Shown piece by piece: positions 20,282-32,270 of a stretch of 64,000 nt of DNA. The stretch is from Eudorina sp. 2006-703-Eu-15 (lineage: Eukaryota > Chlorophyta > Chlorophyceae > Chlamydomonadales > Volvocaceae). The stretch covers positions 5,001-69,000 of the forward strand of contig BDSI01000226.1 of NCBI GenBank assembly GCA_003117195.1. Direction: 5' to 3'. The notes below the pieces were generated by a model that was not told where the DNA came from, made no database searches, and was given only the letters and a program-made list of their open reading frames with translations. The stretch's first letter is position 1; each line of letters starts with the position of its first letter. The position numbers were made by a program, and so were the translations under genes.

Positions 20282-23200
20282 ATGACGGTCGAGGAAACTG
20301 CAGTTGTGACCGCGACTGGGGATTCCAGTCTATTGTTAGGTCGGGCAGGGTGCCCAGTTTGGCTAAATCCGGAGCGCTTTCTTGCACCAGATTTCAATGC
20401 GGACGCGTGCGTGGCGGACTTGCGACGCTATGTAAGTCGATGGCAGTATCAAGTACAGGATCGACCCGTTGCTGTGCTCTTCCTGGGAAAGGTTTCGGTT
20501 TGTATATGTCTCAACCAGCGTCAAGTTGTGGGACATTTTGAATGTTCACCAGAAGCTTGAGGTGTTGCAATCGGTGGCATTAACTTCCAGGTTCCGCTGG
20601 CGACCCTCCAAAACGAGTTGAGCGGCTACCTGGCGACGTTGAAAACAAAGGTGAGAACAAGCAAATTTCGGTGGCAGACGTGCAACAGTCTCCAAACCTA
20701 TCCGCCACCCTGTACTTGCAGCTCGTCGAGGTGATCAACGAGGACTACGCCGATTATGTCGGCCTCAGCGGACGCCTGGCTAATGTCGAGGGCTCGGTGG
20801 TGCGCATGCGGAAGCCCTTGCTGGACCTGCGGGTGGGTCCCCCTCCCGCCTGCGGTTGCTCCTGGTGTGTCTGCAGAACCGGAGGGCGCCTGCAGGGCCC
20901 GTCATTCCATCCTCCTAGACACACACATCGTGACACCGGCAGGGAAGGGACAGGAACTCCTGCCCGGCTGGCTGTTCCCAAGTCGATCCTTGCGGCGTAC
21001 GGGTGTTGGCTGACACCCTCATACCCTTCTTCCGCCGCGCCTCGGCGTGGAAGAGCGGACCTGGTGCCAATCTCAGGGTGGCCGCTGCCAAATTGACGCC
21101 GCTGCCGGCATGTCCGGATGCCCCGTCCCTCGCGTCCCCCAGGACAAGCTGCACGCAGTGCAAGAGGCCGTCCGCTCCGAGCTCAATTCCCTGAATCAGG
21201 TGGGACGTTTCGCAAGATGGGGTCACTGCCAGAGGGGGCCGGGGGGAGTGCAGATCATTCAAAAGCTGGATTCAGCTATGTCGCGTCTCAGCTATGTCGC
21301 GTCGATTCCTCGTAGCCTCCTGTCGACTTCCTGCTTTGCGGCTTCCCGAGTGCCCGAGTGCCGGAGCGCCCGCTCTTTTCCGTCCCGTCCCGTTTCCTTC
21401 CCGTCGAATCCCGTCCCGTTTTCGTCCCGTCCCGTCCCGCAGGGGCTCCGCAAGCGGAAGGAGGTTGCGACGCAGCGGGCGCTGCTGGAGCTGATCTTGG
21501 AGGTGTCCCATGTGGCCGCCAAGGTGGGGACCTGGGTGTGGCGTGTGGGTGTCCCACCGGGCCATACCGGACCAGGATTGTAGGTGCAGGGGCTGGCTCA
21601 TCAGACGGGGCTGGCTCTCGACAGCATTACCCGACACCGGGTTGCGTTACGGTAGTTGAGGGAATTTCCGTTGCCTGCAAGAGCCAAGCCCCGAAGCGCT
21701 ACCACTGCCGGGCCGGGGGCTGCAGCCGTGATGTCGCTTGAGCGGCCTCCCGCGACGGCGGCGCTCGGACTTGCGGCGGCGTCTGCCTGGGCGGCGCGGT
21801 GGAGATGCCGACGCGTGGCACCGCTGTGGCGGCGACCCGCGGTGGCAGATGTGGGCCAGGACGTTGCCCACGGAGGGTTGCCACTGCGGGTCACCTAACC
21901 GAGTCCCCCATCGCCAGGCCCGGGCCTCCGCGGGGGCATCGCAGAGTCCCCCGCAAAACCGTCGCTCTGGCAGCAGCACAGTTTGAAAATGTCTACCAAT
22001 TTTCCTATACCCCCGCAAAGCCGTCGCTCTGGCAGCAACACAGTTTGAAAATGTCTACCAATTTTCCTAAACCCCCGCAATACCCTCGTGACGCGTAACC
22101 CGTGCTGCCAACCCAAGGTGGATAAGCTCTTGGAGGAGCTGGCGGCTTCTGACGGGACCAGCCGGCCCGGCGCGGGCGCAGCAGCGGGTGGCAACCCCGC
22201 CGTGGCAGCACTGACCGCAGCGGCCGCCGCAGACGATATGGTGCGTCCGTCGTCGCCGGCGCCAGGCGGCGGCCCGGCCTCCGCATCTGGGTCGGAGACC
22301 AGTAACGCCGAGCTGCTGGCGCAGTGCCGGTTGCTGGAGCGTGTGGCGGCGGAGGTCAGCCGGCTGGCGTTCCTGGCTAACAAGGGCAAGGTGCGTGGGC
22401 TGGCGGGAAGGGACGCGGGGCCTGGAGTGGGGCCCCTGGGGCGCTCAGGGCGGTCGCGGTGAAACCGGGGAATGGGATGTGGGCTGCCACGGGAAGTGGG
22501 TTGCGAGACTGCGATGTGTGGAGGCAAGGTGTGGGTTGCCTTGAAGTGGTGGGTTGCATACCATGTTGCGGGCTGCGTTGAAATGTGTGTGTGTGTGTGT
22601 GTCGTTGAAAGAATCGTGTTGGAGGAAGAGATGCTTCGGTGCATTGATGCTCTCCCTCCCAGGACCTCGCCTTCGTGCGCTCCCTGGAGCCGCGCATCGC
22701 CGCCCACCGCGCCGCACTGCGGGGCCGCCTCTCGACCGCGCTGGCGCTGGCCCTGGCGCCGGCGCCCGGCGCGGCCGCGGGCGCAGGTCCTCGCAGCTCC
22801 ACTGCAGCGCTCCACGCGCTGCACGCCGCGGCGGACCTGGGCGAGGCCGCGACCGCGGAGGGCGTGGTGCGGTCGGTGGTGGTGGCGCCGCTGGTGGAGC
22901 GATTGGTGGGCGAGCACAAGGCGCAAGGGTGAGTGGGCGGTGGCAGCCAGGGCTGGCGGAGTCAACGCGGCGTTGGAGAGGGCATGCTGGACCGGGCATG
23001 CTAGATGTTAAGAGGTTAAGAGGTTGCCGGAGAGTTGTCGGACGCGAGTCGCTACTTCTAGTATCTTTTTGTTGCATTCTTTCTCTATGCTCATCGGTTA
23101 CTTCGCCGATTACTGACTACACGTATACTGATGTGCACCTGCCTATGCTCGTCTCTCTGGTGCATCCTTTTCTTCTAGATCAGTCTACGTTTGTATTCGC

Positions 23201-26200
23201 ACACACAGCAGCAGCCGGGCGGGTTGACTTGTGCCGGGCCATGCGCGTTGCCTTGGATTTTAGGCTTCCATTCGTACCAGGAGTGCTGGCCACTTGCCGG
23301 CTTGGTAGCAGCTTTTTGGGTTCAACCCATACCTCTCGTTTCGTCAGTACTACGACACTCCGTACGTCGTTAGACTTCCAGTGCTTACACAAACCTGCGA
23401 CGATTATTTCCATCCGAGTCGGCGGCTGTCCGGCTCTTTCTATCGCGACATCGGTGGTTCTCGGTTTGGTGCTGTTCTGCGAATCCGCTGTCTTAATGTT
23501 CATGTAGTAGTAGTACCGTTACAGTGTGGATAGGCTTCCGGGCCCTGTCTAAGGGTTTATGTCGCGGTTTTATATGATGCTAATGTTCATGAGGGGGCGT
23601 GTTGGCGTTGGGGACACGTCGACAGGTTCTGTATCTCAAGGGGCTAGTGCGCTTTCTGGCGCAATCCGCTGCGGGGCCCGGGGGGGACACGCTCGCGGAA
23701 ATAATGCTTCCTGTCCAGGCTACCTTTTCAACGGACTGCTCCCCGGACCCGTGCCGTACTCATTGTCGCCGTACGGTGTCCGCCCGGTGTTCCAAATCCT
23801 GCCCAGGCACTCGTCCGTGTCACTGGGGGCCACTGGTTCCGGAGCGGGCTCCGGACTGGCGGCCCTGCTGGCGTCCATCCTGTCGGCTGTCCGGTGGCAT
23901 CTGGGTCCCCTGCTGGACGCCAGTCTGACCCCTGGGTCGGCGCTGCGCTCCATCGATCTGCTGTCGAATGCCGTACTGGACGAGGTGCAGGGCGCTCTGG
24001 CGGCGGCGATGCCGGGTAAGGACCTGGACCTGTGACGACGACGGGGGTGGGGAGTGGGCGAGGGGTCCAGTCCGGAAGAAAGATGCTTGTTGGGAGGGCG
24101 GGCGGGCCCGGTGATCAGACGGTTTTCTTTCGGTTTTCGGTTCCGCAGGAGGAACAGCGGGAGGAGGACCTGATCCAGCATGATGTCTTCGTGTGGTGTG
24201 GAGGTGACAACGATAAACAAGCCCAGAACGTGGGGGCCTAGGGTGGAGCGTGGATGGAATTATGCTTCTCATACGTGGGCAGGCGTTACAGTTCAGAGTA
24301 TATATCAATCAGAAGTGCGCGCATTGGGCACGGGGTGTGTCAGGGCGTGAATGTTGTGACGGCCTCGTCAGCACACTGTGCCGGACACAGCGCGTCTTCC
24401 GGCTGTCAACGTGGTACTGCCACCCGCCCCCGGCACACAGGTATCTTCTCCCCCGGCGTGCCGCCCGCCTTCCACGCCAACTACCTGGCCACCCTGGCGT
24501 GGCTGCAGCAGCTGGAGGGGATGTGTGCGACCCGTGGGTCAGTGGAGCGCCTGCGGACGTCCGCAGCGTACGCCAGCCTCATGCGGCGCTGGAACACGTC
24601 GGTGTACTTCTCGCTGCTGTACCAGGAGATCGCGGGCGAGCTGGAGGACGCGTTGTCAAGCGACAAGCTGGAGCACGTGGCGGCGGCGGCGGCGGCGGGC
24701 GGCGGCGGCGCGGTGTTCCCGGGCGCAGCGGCGCCGCAGCTCGCGGCGACGGCGGCGCTGCTGCGCTGCCTGCGTCGGGGCGTCAGCCCCGAGGTGGTGC
24801 TGCCGCCCCTCACGGACCGCTTCCTCCGCCTGACGCTCCAACTGGCGCAGCGGTATGCAACGTGGGTGGCAGCAGCGGCGGCCGCGCGGCGGGAAGGGCC
24901 GGCGCCGGCGCCGCCGGCGCAAGCGCAGACGCCGCCGCCTGGCCCCGGCACGGGCGCGGGCGGCGGCGGCAGTCCGGCGTCCTCGGGCGCTGGGCCCAGC
25001 GGCCCAGCCGCCTGGGCGCCCACCTTGCCCCCGGATGAGCTGTTCTCAGTGGTGTACGACACCGAGGCGGTGGGTTTGGGTTTGTGTTGGGTCGGGCCAT
25101 CCCAGCGCTGGTGGCGCCTGGGTGTCTCTGTGCAGCCTGAGGCTGTGTGTGTGACGAGGGCTGGTCGGCCAGGGCAGGCAGGCATGTTGGCCACAAATGT
25201 TTTCCAGTGAAGAATGCCCCGCCCTCGGACCCCCATCATCGTTCGGGCCCTCGGTTAATTAATGAGGAGGAGGACGAGGAGGAGGAGGAGGAGGTCGAAG
25301 AGGGGAAGGAAGAGGAGTTCTGGGTTGACTGATGGCTGCTTGCCGCGCCCATGCGCAGGTCCACGGGGCACTGTTGGAACCCGTCACGTCGGCATTCTTG
25401 GAGCTCATGCCGCCGCCACCCTCACAGCCCCAACTGCCCGCTGACGGCGCCGGCCCACCGGCAGAGCAACAGCCCGCGGCCGACGGCAGCGGCGTCCCCG
25501 CCGCCACCCCAGCCGTCGCGCAGGCGCCCACCGTCGCGCAGGCGGTGCGCGGCGCGCTGGCGGAGGCGGCGACTGCCGTACAGTCCAGCGGCCGCGGTCT
25601 GGCGGCGGTGGTCACGGATGAGGTGGTGGAGCGGTGTGTGACGGTGGTACGGCAGCTGAAGGGCATCACGGCCACGTACCGCATGACGACCAAGGCGCCG
25701 CCCGTGCGCGCCAGCCACTACGTGTTGGGCGTGCTTATGCCGCTGCGACAGCTTCTGGACGCGGGGGCGGTGAAGCGCCTGTCGCCGCAGCTTCAGCAAG
25801 TACGTGTGACGAACGTCGTCCGTCCGTTCCGACCCGTTACCGGGCCCGGGTTCGTTCTGGGCTTGTCTTTTGTTTGGGGCTTGGCGGCGCACAACGTCGC
25901 GGTTCGTGTCGGTACCCACTGCATCAGAACAGCGCGCGAGAAGATTCGCGGCGGCACCAGAGGAGCGGCCGCGCGCGGCCGCGGAAAAGCTTTGCGCTGG
26001 GGTCAACCCCGACCTCTTCCGCCCGCTCCACTTGGTGCCCTGGGTCCCCTTCTGCGGTGCGAGCGTCACATCCTGCGACGCGCTGTTGCACTCCTGTCTC
26101 TATGACGGTTTCGGTCTTCGAACACCCCGCTTTGGGCCTGGGCCTGTTTCTTTGGGTTTATTTCTTTTTTCAATTTAACCCGCGCCTTGAATGCAGGGTG

Positions 26201-27155
26201 TGACCGGGGTCGTTCAGGTGGCATGTCTTTCACTCCTCCCCCCCCCCCTTCCCCACAATCTTATCTGGTTCTCTCGCGGCCCCTCCCTGGAACCCCACTG
26301 CCGCGGCTGTGGCGGCGGCGGTCGCGGCCCGCAGGATCTGTTGGTGCTGCCCGTGGCGGACGGCGTGTGCTGTCGCTACTCGGCGCTGGCGGAGGAGCTG
26401 CTTGTGTCGGTCCGGAAGACGGAGAGCAGCCTCAAGCGGCTCAAGAAGGCCAAGGGCGGGGCGGGCGGCGAGGAAGGTGGGGAAGGGGGCCGGGGAGGGA
26501 GGGAAGGTGGTGGAGGGAAAAGGAGGGGGCGTGGAGGGAGGGCGGGAAGGTCATACGGTCATGGGCGCGGGATTCGCTGGGCCGGATGGGATCACTGGCG
26601 CGCTTGAACGTTCGCTTCTCGGTCCGCTCAGCTCCCGAAGGCTGCTCGGGCGCTGCAGTCCGCGCCGTAAACAAAGTGTGTGAACTGAGGGTACTGCTTT
26701 CGGCATTGGGGTGCGGCCGCTGCGCCATTTCATGGTGGCACTGCCGGAGCGGTGTTGATGCGTGGGTCTGTCGGGGCTGTGTATGTGTGTGTTATCAAGG
26801 AGAAAAGCTGAGCCGCGAAAAAGCAGTATATGTGTGTGTGTGTGTCGTTCGGCGGCAGGAATTCGTGAATCGTGATGGCCGATGGGTGGTGCAGTTGCCC
26901 GTGTGCGACAGCTGCCGCCCGTTGCCCCCCGCAGACCCCGCGGCTGCCGTGTCGGACTCGGACAAGATCACCCTGCAGTTGCATCTGGATGTGGAGGAGC
27001 TGGGGGTGCAGCTGGCGCAGTTGCTCCTGCCGCAGGGCACCGACCCGGCGGCCGTGCTGCCGTCCTTCCGCCGCCTCAAGGAGGTCGTGGCGCCGCCGCC
27101 GGGGCTAGTGCCGGGAGGGGCTGCCGCAGGGGGCGGTGGCATCGGGCTGCAGTGA
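20282..27155 (+). CDS. COG2: Conserved oligomeric Golgi complex subunit 2
   Basis: Subunit of lobe A of the COG tether, which acts in retrograde vesicle traffic at the Golgi. Well-supported exons: 20282-20431, 20591-20650, 20722-20832, 21143-21199, 21443-21523, 22118-22390, 22663-22928, 24441-25069, 25359-25799, 26335-26476 and 26935-27155. One or two exons between 23625 and 24015 are less certain. Diagnostic stretches are VPLATLQNELSGYLATLK plus LVEVINEDYADYVGLSGRL (the conserved N-terminal COG2 domain), GIFSPGVPPAFHANYLATL and WNTSVYFSLLYQEIAGELE in the middle, and SDSDKITLQLHLDVEELGV near the C-terminus. Compared with plant COG2 it carries Ala/Gly/Pro-rich insertions (about 22170-22300, 24680-24720, 24890-25010). 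The junction from 22928 (phase 2) to the 23625 region does not fit canonically; an end at 22907 (GTGGGC donor, phase 0) is an alternative. Confidence 0.88.
21950..22078 (+). repeat. 62-bp tandem duplication in a COG2 intron
   Basis: Two adjacent copies of a unit containing CCGTCGCTCTGGCAGCA and GAAAATGTCTACCAATTTTC, differing at only a few positions. It ends about 40 bases before the 22118 acceptor. Confidence 0.9.
23514..23555 (+). repeat. Dispersed repeat, copy 2 (also at 245-285)
   Basis: Nearly identical over about 41 bases to 245-285. It lies in the COG2 intron that precedes the poorly resolved exon region. Confidence 0.75.
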
Positions 27156-27297
27156 GCGGGCGGCACCTTGCCGGCTGTGGGCGAGGCCTCCTGTTACAGG
27201 TGTTGGATGCTGTGGGGGTCAGCCGTCCACTATCTGAACACATCACCACCTACTTATTTTGTCGGAGTCTATGCTTCGCCGCCTTCGTCAGTGCCAA

Positions 27298-27358
27298 CAT
27301 CGGCGGTTATCGGTTTGTTGCCCTTTTGCGGCTTCGCTGTCGGTATTGACAAAAGGGT
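27298..27358 (+). repeat. Dispersed 60-bp repeat, copy 2
   Basis: Close copy of 7349-7411, sharing CATCGGCGGTTATCGGTTTG and the following TTCGCTGTC and TATTGAC words. It lies in the probable COG2 3' UTR. Confidence 0.8.
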
Positions 27359-27688
27359 ATGATACTGCCAGAGGAGAGCAGGGCGGATGTGCCAGGCCTC
27401 GCGTGTCCCAGGTGCTCAACCATGTACCCTGTCGTACTGCAAGCCTGCCTGTGCTGTAGTTGGTTTTCCGCGAGCGTTTCGGGTGTGCCGGCGGCGTTGG
27501 CGCTTCGAAGGAAGCTCCTCGCTTGTATGCGTGCGATCCGGTGCGAGGATGTCGAGCGGGGTTGCGCACAGGTTCCGCTTGGCGTCCCGTGGGTCGGTTC
27601 GATTCACCTCCAGATTTTAATCAGATGGTGATGGTCCGGTCGTGCTCATATGATACCAAGTATACTGAGATTCATGTGCCGTCGACCT

Positions 27689-27693
27689 GTAAC
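27689..27693 (+). terminator. Possible TGTAA poly(A) signal of COG2
   Basis: TGTAA about 535 bases after the COG2 stop codon, in a context (ACCTGTAACTTT) free of other signals. Confidence 0.4.
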
Positions 27694-27882
27694 TTTGCCG
27701 TATTCGCGCCCGAGGTAAGAGCAGTCCTTCACATAGGAAAAAAATCAACTTATACAGAGTTTGCGTATTGAATGTATTCATAAACTTGGGGTCAACAAGC
27801 CAGACGTTCATCTGCTGACGTAGAACCGAATCAGCAAAACCGGGCTGGGCCGTCCCTCGTTAGTTCCTAGCTGAAATTGGTC

Positions 27883-28011
27883 CTAGTTCTTAGCGAATAA
27901 GGCTTCTGCTATCACGGCAAGGTATGCTGCAATGGTACTGCTTGCTAGGACAATTTCCGACACAAACGCAACTGTTCTTATCTGAGACTCCTCGGGACCT
28001 TTAGCGGCCAT
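27883..28011 (-). CDS. Possible 42-residue membrane peptide, divergent from the next gene
   Basis: The frame starts at an ATG at 28011 and encodes MAAKGPEESQ followed by a hydrophobic segment, VAFVSEIVLASSTIAAYLAV, ending AIAEALFAKN-like. The composition is that of a small single-span membrane protein. It would start only 48 bases from the start of the gene on the other strand, implying a very short shared promoter. Codon use includes ATA, AGA and ACA, which are rare in highly expressed genes of this group. I do not recognise the protein, and it may be fortuitous. Confidence 0.22.
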   Translation of the reverse strand: MAAKGPEESQIRTVAFVSEIVLASSTIAAYLAVIAEALFAKN

Positions 28012-28059
28012 CCTCGAATCAAATTGGATATTGCACTTGTTGTTGAACCTGGTTACAGA

Positions 28060-30432
28060 ATGGCACAGCAGTTCTTCAAGCTTCTTGGGCGGGTGGGCCA
28101 AGCTCGAACACAGCTGCTGGCGATGTCAGCGGCTTCCATCGGACTCATGGGCGTCTCAGACCAGCGTGGCGTAACGGTTCACTCATACAGCTTCCCAGGT
28201 TTCACGCCGTTGGCGCTTGCTGACGGCCCGCCGTCGGTTGGCCAGCCCCAGCCACAACCTGCTTCAATTGCGCTGACGGGCTTCGAGGAAGTGAGGGTAA
28301 GGTGATCTGAAATCTACTCGTGACACCGCACACCGATACGCGAAAGCTTTCGATGTCAGGACTTCGACCCGCGTCCACCTTCAGAGTCTCCCAACGTCCC
28401 AAGGGTAGCGCTTGGTGACTCGCACGCGTACACCTTTTCTCCTTCATGCACAGGACTTGAACGGATTCGTGACGGCGGTGCTGCAGAAGACGTTGAAGTG
28501 TCAGAAGAACTCGCCCGTGCAGTCCATGATTTCGGACCGGACCGGTACGTTGGTTAGACCAACCGCTGGGGCATGGTTAGTTTACTTACCCTACCAGGCC
28601 GGCCTTTCAGCCTTTACCCGAGCAACTTACCCCTCCCCCTTGTCGCCGCAGAGCCCGCCAGTTCCATTCCGTCAGGCTTGAGCCTGGCCACAAAGCCCGG
28701 GCCAGTGCCCATGGACCCCGCGGTCTTCTACTCCCAACTCGAGAAACAGCCGCTGTCCGAAAAGGTGCGCGCGCACACACAGACCTCCACAGACTTCGCT
28801 TCTCGCGGCTCAGTTCCGTTTTGCACAGACCTCCACTGTTCGCTGTTCGCCTGCCTTTCTTCTGTGAACCGCATACCTTACTTCCCGCTCGCCCGGCAGC
28901 CGTCACGCGGTGAGCTTTTGACACACATTTCCTCTCGCATGCTTATCAAGATCACCACCTGGGTTTGACACGGACGTCGTCCCCACCCTTGCCGACAAAC
29001 CGCGGCGGCGGCCGTACAGGTTTTGGTATTGGACGACATCGTCGACTCGGTCATCCAGGAGGCGCAACGGTCGGCTGAACTGTCAGGACTGACGGTACGG
29101 CCTTTGCAACGCATTCGCGACTATTGTGCTTGCACACGGTACAAAAAAATTGAATGGATTGTTCGAACTGGCACCAACCCGCGGTTTTGTCAACAGCAGC
29201 ACACATCGGGTGTGTGTGTGTGTGGCTCGTAGTGCTGGTCAGCAAGGGACTTGAGTGAAACGGCGGCCGACTTGCACCGTTTCGCGGCAAAGCCACGCTC
29301 CCGGAGCCGGCTGCCTCGCCCGACTGAACCCGCGCCGACTGCCTCCCGCGGCGCAAGCCACCCTTCAACTCTCCCCCGGTTGACATCTCGCCGGCTGCCT
29401 CCCTCGACGGCACCCTCAGGTGGGGATGCTTGGCGGCGGCCTGGCGTGCTACGCGGTGTTGGGCTGGTGGAGCGACCTGGCGGTGCCCGGTGAGGTTGTG
29501 GAGCTAGGCTGGTGAAACCCACCTGATGACCGGACGAGAGGGAGAGTGTGTGTGTGTGTGTTTTTAGACAAGAGACCCGCCCGAGAGAGAGAGGTGTGTG
29601 TGTGGCGGGCGAGCTGAGTGGCGGGTCGTTATTTCATGTCCCAGGTGCGGTACGAGGTCTCGCACCCCATGGGGGGGCCCACTCGGGAGTCGGTGTCCAC
29701 GGGGTGAATGCCAGGTCGGGGTCCCCGGGTGCGTCGACAAAGCCATGGTTCGTTGCTGAGACACTGCTTGGGTACTGGTGATGGTGGTGAGGGAAGTTGA
29801 CCCATGGGTCGCTGATGGTGTGTGCGCCCTCGTGACTCTCTGTAACACCTCGGGCCCGGGGGGCTGGTGATCCCTGTCCGCACCCCGCAGGTGTGGGCAC
29901 CGTGGCGTGCAGCGCCCTGGCCGGAGCCGCCGGGCACAACCGGGCCAAGGTCGCGGCGAAGCGCACCCGCACGCGGTAGGCGGCCGGGGGCGGGTGTAAG
30001 GACGTGCGTGTGGGACATGGGACGTATTCATGCCCGGGTAAGCGAGGCGTGGAGGGATTGCACGGGCTGGGCCGCGCTGCTTCCCGCACGCCGCCCGTCT
30101 GGACCTGCCCTGGGCGCAGCTCTCTTGACATTCCACAAACTGCGCCTCACCTCGGTCCCCACTTCGTACCCCACCTCGTACCGCACCTGTTGCCCCGTTG
30201 TGTCGTCGCCAGGCTGCTGACTGCCATCCTGGACGCGCAGCCGGAGGGCGTGCGGAACTCGTTCGTGGACTACCTGTCAGCGCCCTCCCTGGACGTGAAG
30301 CAGCGCATTGCCTCCGAAACCAAACCCGCCGTGTTCTTCCGGGACTTCTACCTGGCGGTGCAGCCTCTGCTGAAGCAGGTACCCGGGGGCCGGAGCGACA
30401 GCGACGACCTGGCGCTGTCCACTGCAGCGTGA
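28060..30432 (+). CDS. Unrecognised protein with central Gly/Ala-rich hydrophobic segment
   Basis: Seven exons with consistent phases: 28060-28290, 28454-28544, 28652-28764, 29020-29094, 29420-29489, 29891-29975 and 30213-30432, giving about 294 residues. The N-terminus, MAQQFFKLLGRVGQARTQLL, is basic and amphipathic without acidic residues, as in organellar targeting sequences. A Pro/Gln-rich linker follows (about residues 55-75). A helical region contains FVTAVLQKTL and VLVLDDIVDSVIQEAQRSAE. The segment VGMLGGGLACYAVLGWWSDL plus VGTVACSALAGAAG resembles two short membrane helices or a hairpin with glycine packing. A basic stretch (KVAAKRTRTR) and a helical C-terminus containing FFRDFYLAVQPLLKQ complete it. 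It may be an organellar membrane-associated protein; no family was recognised and no function is assigned. Confidence 0.65.
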
Positions 30433-32270
30433 GGGGAGGGCACCGCGGGGAGGGAGGGAGGGAGGGAGCGGCAAGAAGGGCACTGCAGGGAGGGAGGGAG
30501 GGAGCGGCAAGAAGGGCACTGCAGGGAGGGAGGGAGCGGCAGGGGACGGAGGATGAAAGCGGGACAATGAGGACATGCCGCCGCGACAGTGTGCGAACTT
30601 GTAGTCGTTCAGGGCTGGCTATTATGTGGTGTTGCCTTAGCTAAGCCCGCGAAGGCTTGCAATCAGAAGCTGAGGTCATTGCAGTACACGCTTGCTTAGC
30701 GAAGGGCGGTGCCGGCATGGCTGCGCTGACTTGCATGTTGAAGATGAACAACCAAGTAGCGCATGTTGAAGATGAAAACCGAGTAGCGCAGCGCAGACTG
30801 GCAATTTTGCCGCATGTACCATAGCAGAGCGCCCGCAGCCCCGGCAGGGCATGTATCGCGGAGTTTTGTTCCTGATCTGCACCCGTGTCTTTGAGTTGCA
30901 ATGGTTGTCACTTCCTTACGTGTTGTATGGCTTTTGTAGACGACTGACGGCAACATTCGCCGAAGCCGTTTTGATTGTGAGGTTTGTGTGGGGCAGGGGT
31001 TCATGGCCACGGTTAGCTCCTGCCAATACGCAGGGCCGAACACATACACCCATAGCCATGAGCTGTTGCCGTCGATCAGCTGCTTGCCGTTAGTTTTGTA
31101 GATACAGTTCATTTTTGAATGTACGTAGCTTCTATGCACCGGACCTCTTGGAGGGCAGACACGGTTGCTTATCGAGGCGCGGTAAGCACAGCGTGGTTGG
31201 ATCGGCATAGCTGTTTGGAGGGGGACGCGTCTAGGGAACCCTGGGAGGAGTGATAGGGCGGCTGCTGGTGCTGCACGATGGTGGTGCCGGCGGCCGTGCT
31301 GGTGGTGTGGTTTCGGGGTTGTTCTCTCTTTAATTTTGTACATGGCTATTTTGTACTAGGCCAGATAAAATGTTGCACATACCCTGTATTTTTGTAAGCA
31401 TTCATCGTTGTTGCCCATCGTTGATGCAAAGGTATCACCCCCTGAATGGGTTACTTGGGGAGACGGAGCCGTCTGGTTGCAACGACTGGCTGGGGATCTG
31501 TTCTGGAGGCACTGATGAAGCAGGGCCAAGGATGAGCAACTTCATCGCTCTGCCTTTACCACGTACTCGTTGCCTTTATGCTTGAGAGTCCTTATCATTG
31601 CCCTGATCCTGTCGTGATTGCCTATCGTTGCCCGCTGCTGAACGCATGTAATGTGGAACGCGCCCTCGGCCTGGCACCGGCCAACGCGCTGCCCCGGCGA
31701 TCCGACGACAGGGCAGAGCGGAGGTGGACGCTGCAGCACGAGCCGTGTTAGCGCCTCTGGATTAAGAGTTGCCGGTACAAGAGTGAGTCGGCGTGGAGCC
31801 AGGCAGAGTTGTGCAACGTTTGGGTTGCTAGGGTTCTTTCGTCACGTCTCGGAAGTTTTGGCCACAGCGAGCGCACAGGTCATTCTTGTAGATCGGTACT
31901 ATTTTATAAGGAGGAAAAACTCTCTGTGTTTGGGCGTCGCGATTGATTGACTATGGATTTGTCCGTCTGGGAGGTGGACCAGTACATGTGCATAGACCTA
32001 GATGAAATGTGCACAGATGCAATTTTGGAAAAAAATTTGATGATGACCAAGGAGGCACTTCGGCACAATAAGTGAGCTACCGTTTTCCGTTTTCTGCCGC
32101 GCCGTACCACGGTATTGCTCATTTGCTCTTATTGATTTTGGCCAATGGCATCAGTTTGTGTTCCATTTTTGATTAAGGTTTATTATACAGTTTCTGGATG
32201 TGAAAATTGCTCTTGCATCGGACACAACTGAGTCGTCGTTTGCGTGTGCATACTGAGCAACAACAAAGCC
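30433..32270. other. 3' UTR and spacer
   Basis: Begins with a GGGA-rich minisatellite (30448-30541). A tandem pair of GTAGCGCATGTTGAAGATGA-like words lies near 30730-30790. A TGTAA at 31393-31397 may serve the upstream gene. From about 31840 the sequence becomes AT-richer, consistent with the promoter of the phosphatase gene. No ORF was convincing. Confidence 0.5.
30448..30541 (+). repeat. Purine-rich minisatellite in the 3' UTR
   Basis: About three copies of a unit made of GGGAGGGAGGGAGCGGCAAG followed by AAGGGCACTGCA, with a variable number of GGGA steps. It directly follows the stop codon of the unrecognised gene. Confidence 0.85.

Larger units (their letters stand above)
27156..28059. 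other. COG2 3' UTR and spacer
   Basis: Contains a dispersed 60-bp repeat (27298-27358) and a TGTAA at 27689-27693 that suits COG2 polyadenylation. A possible small minus-strand ORF lies at 27883-28011. Nothing else was supported. Confidence 0.55.

Noticed and set aside
24147..24240. Possible COG2 exon (EEQREEDLIQ frame) after CCGCAG
   Set aside because: The exon ending at 24015 (phase 1) joins correctly to 24441 (GIFSPG), leaving no room for it in the conserved alignment.
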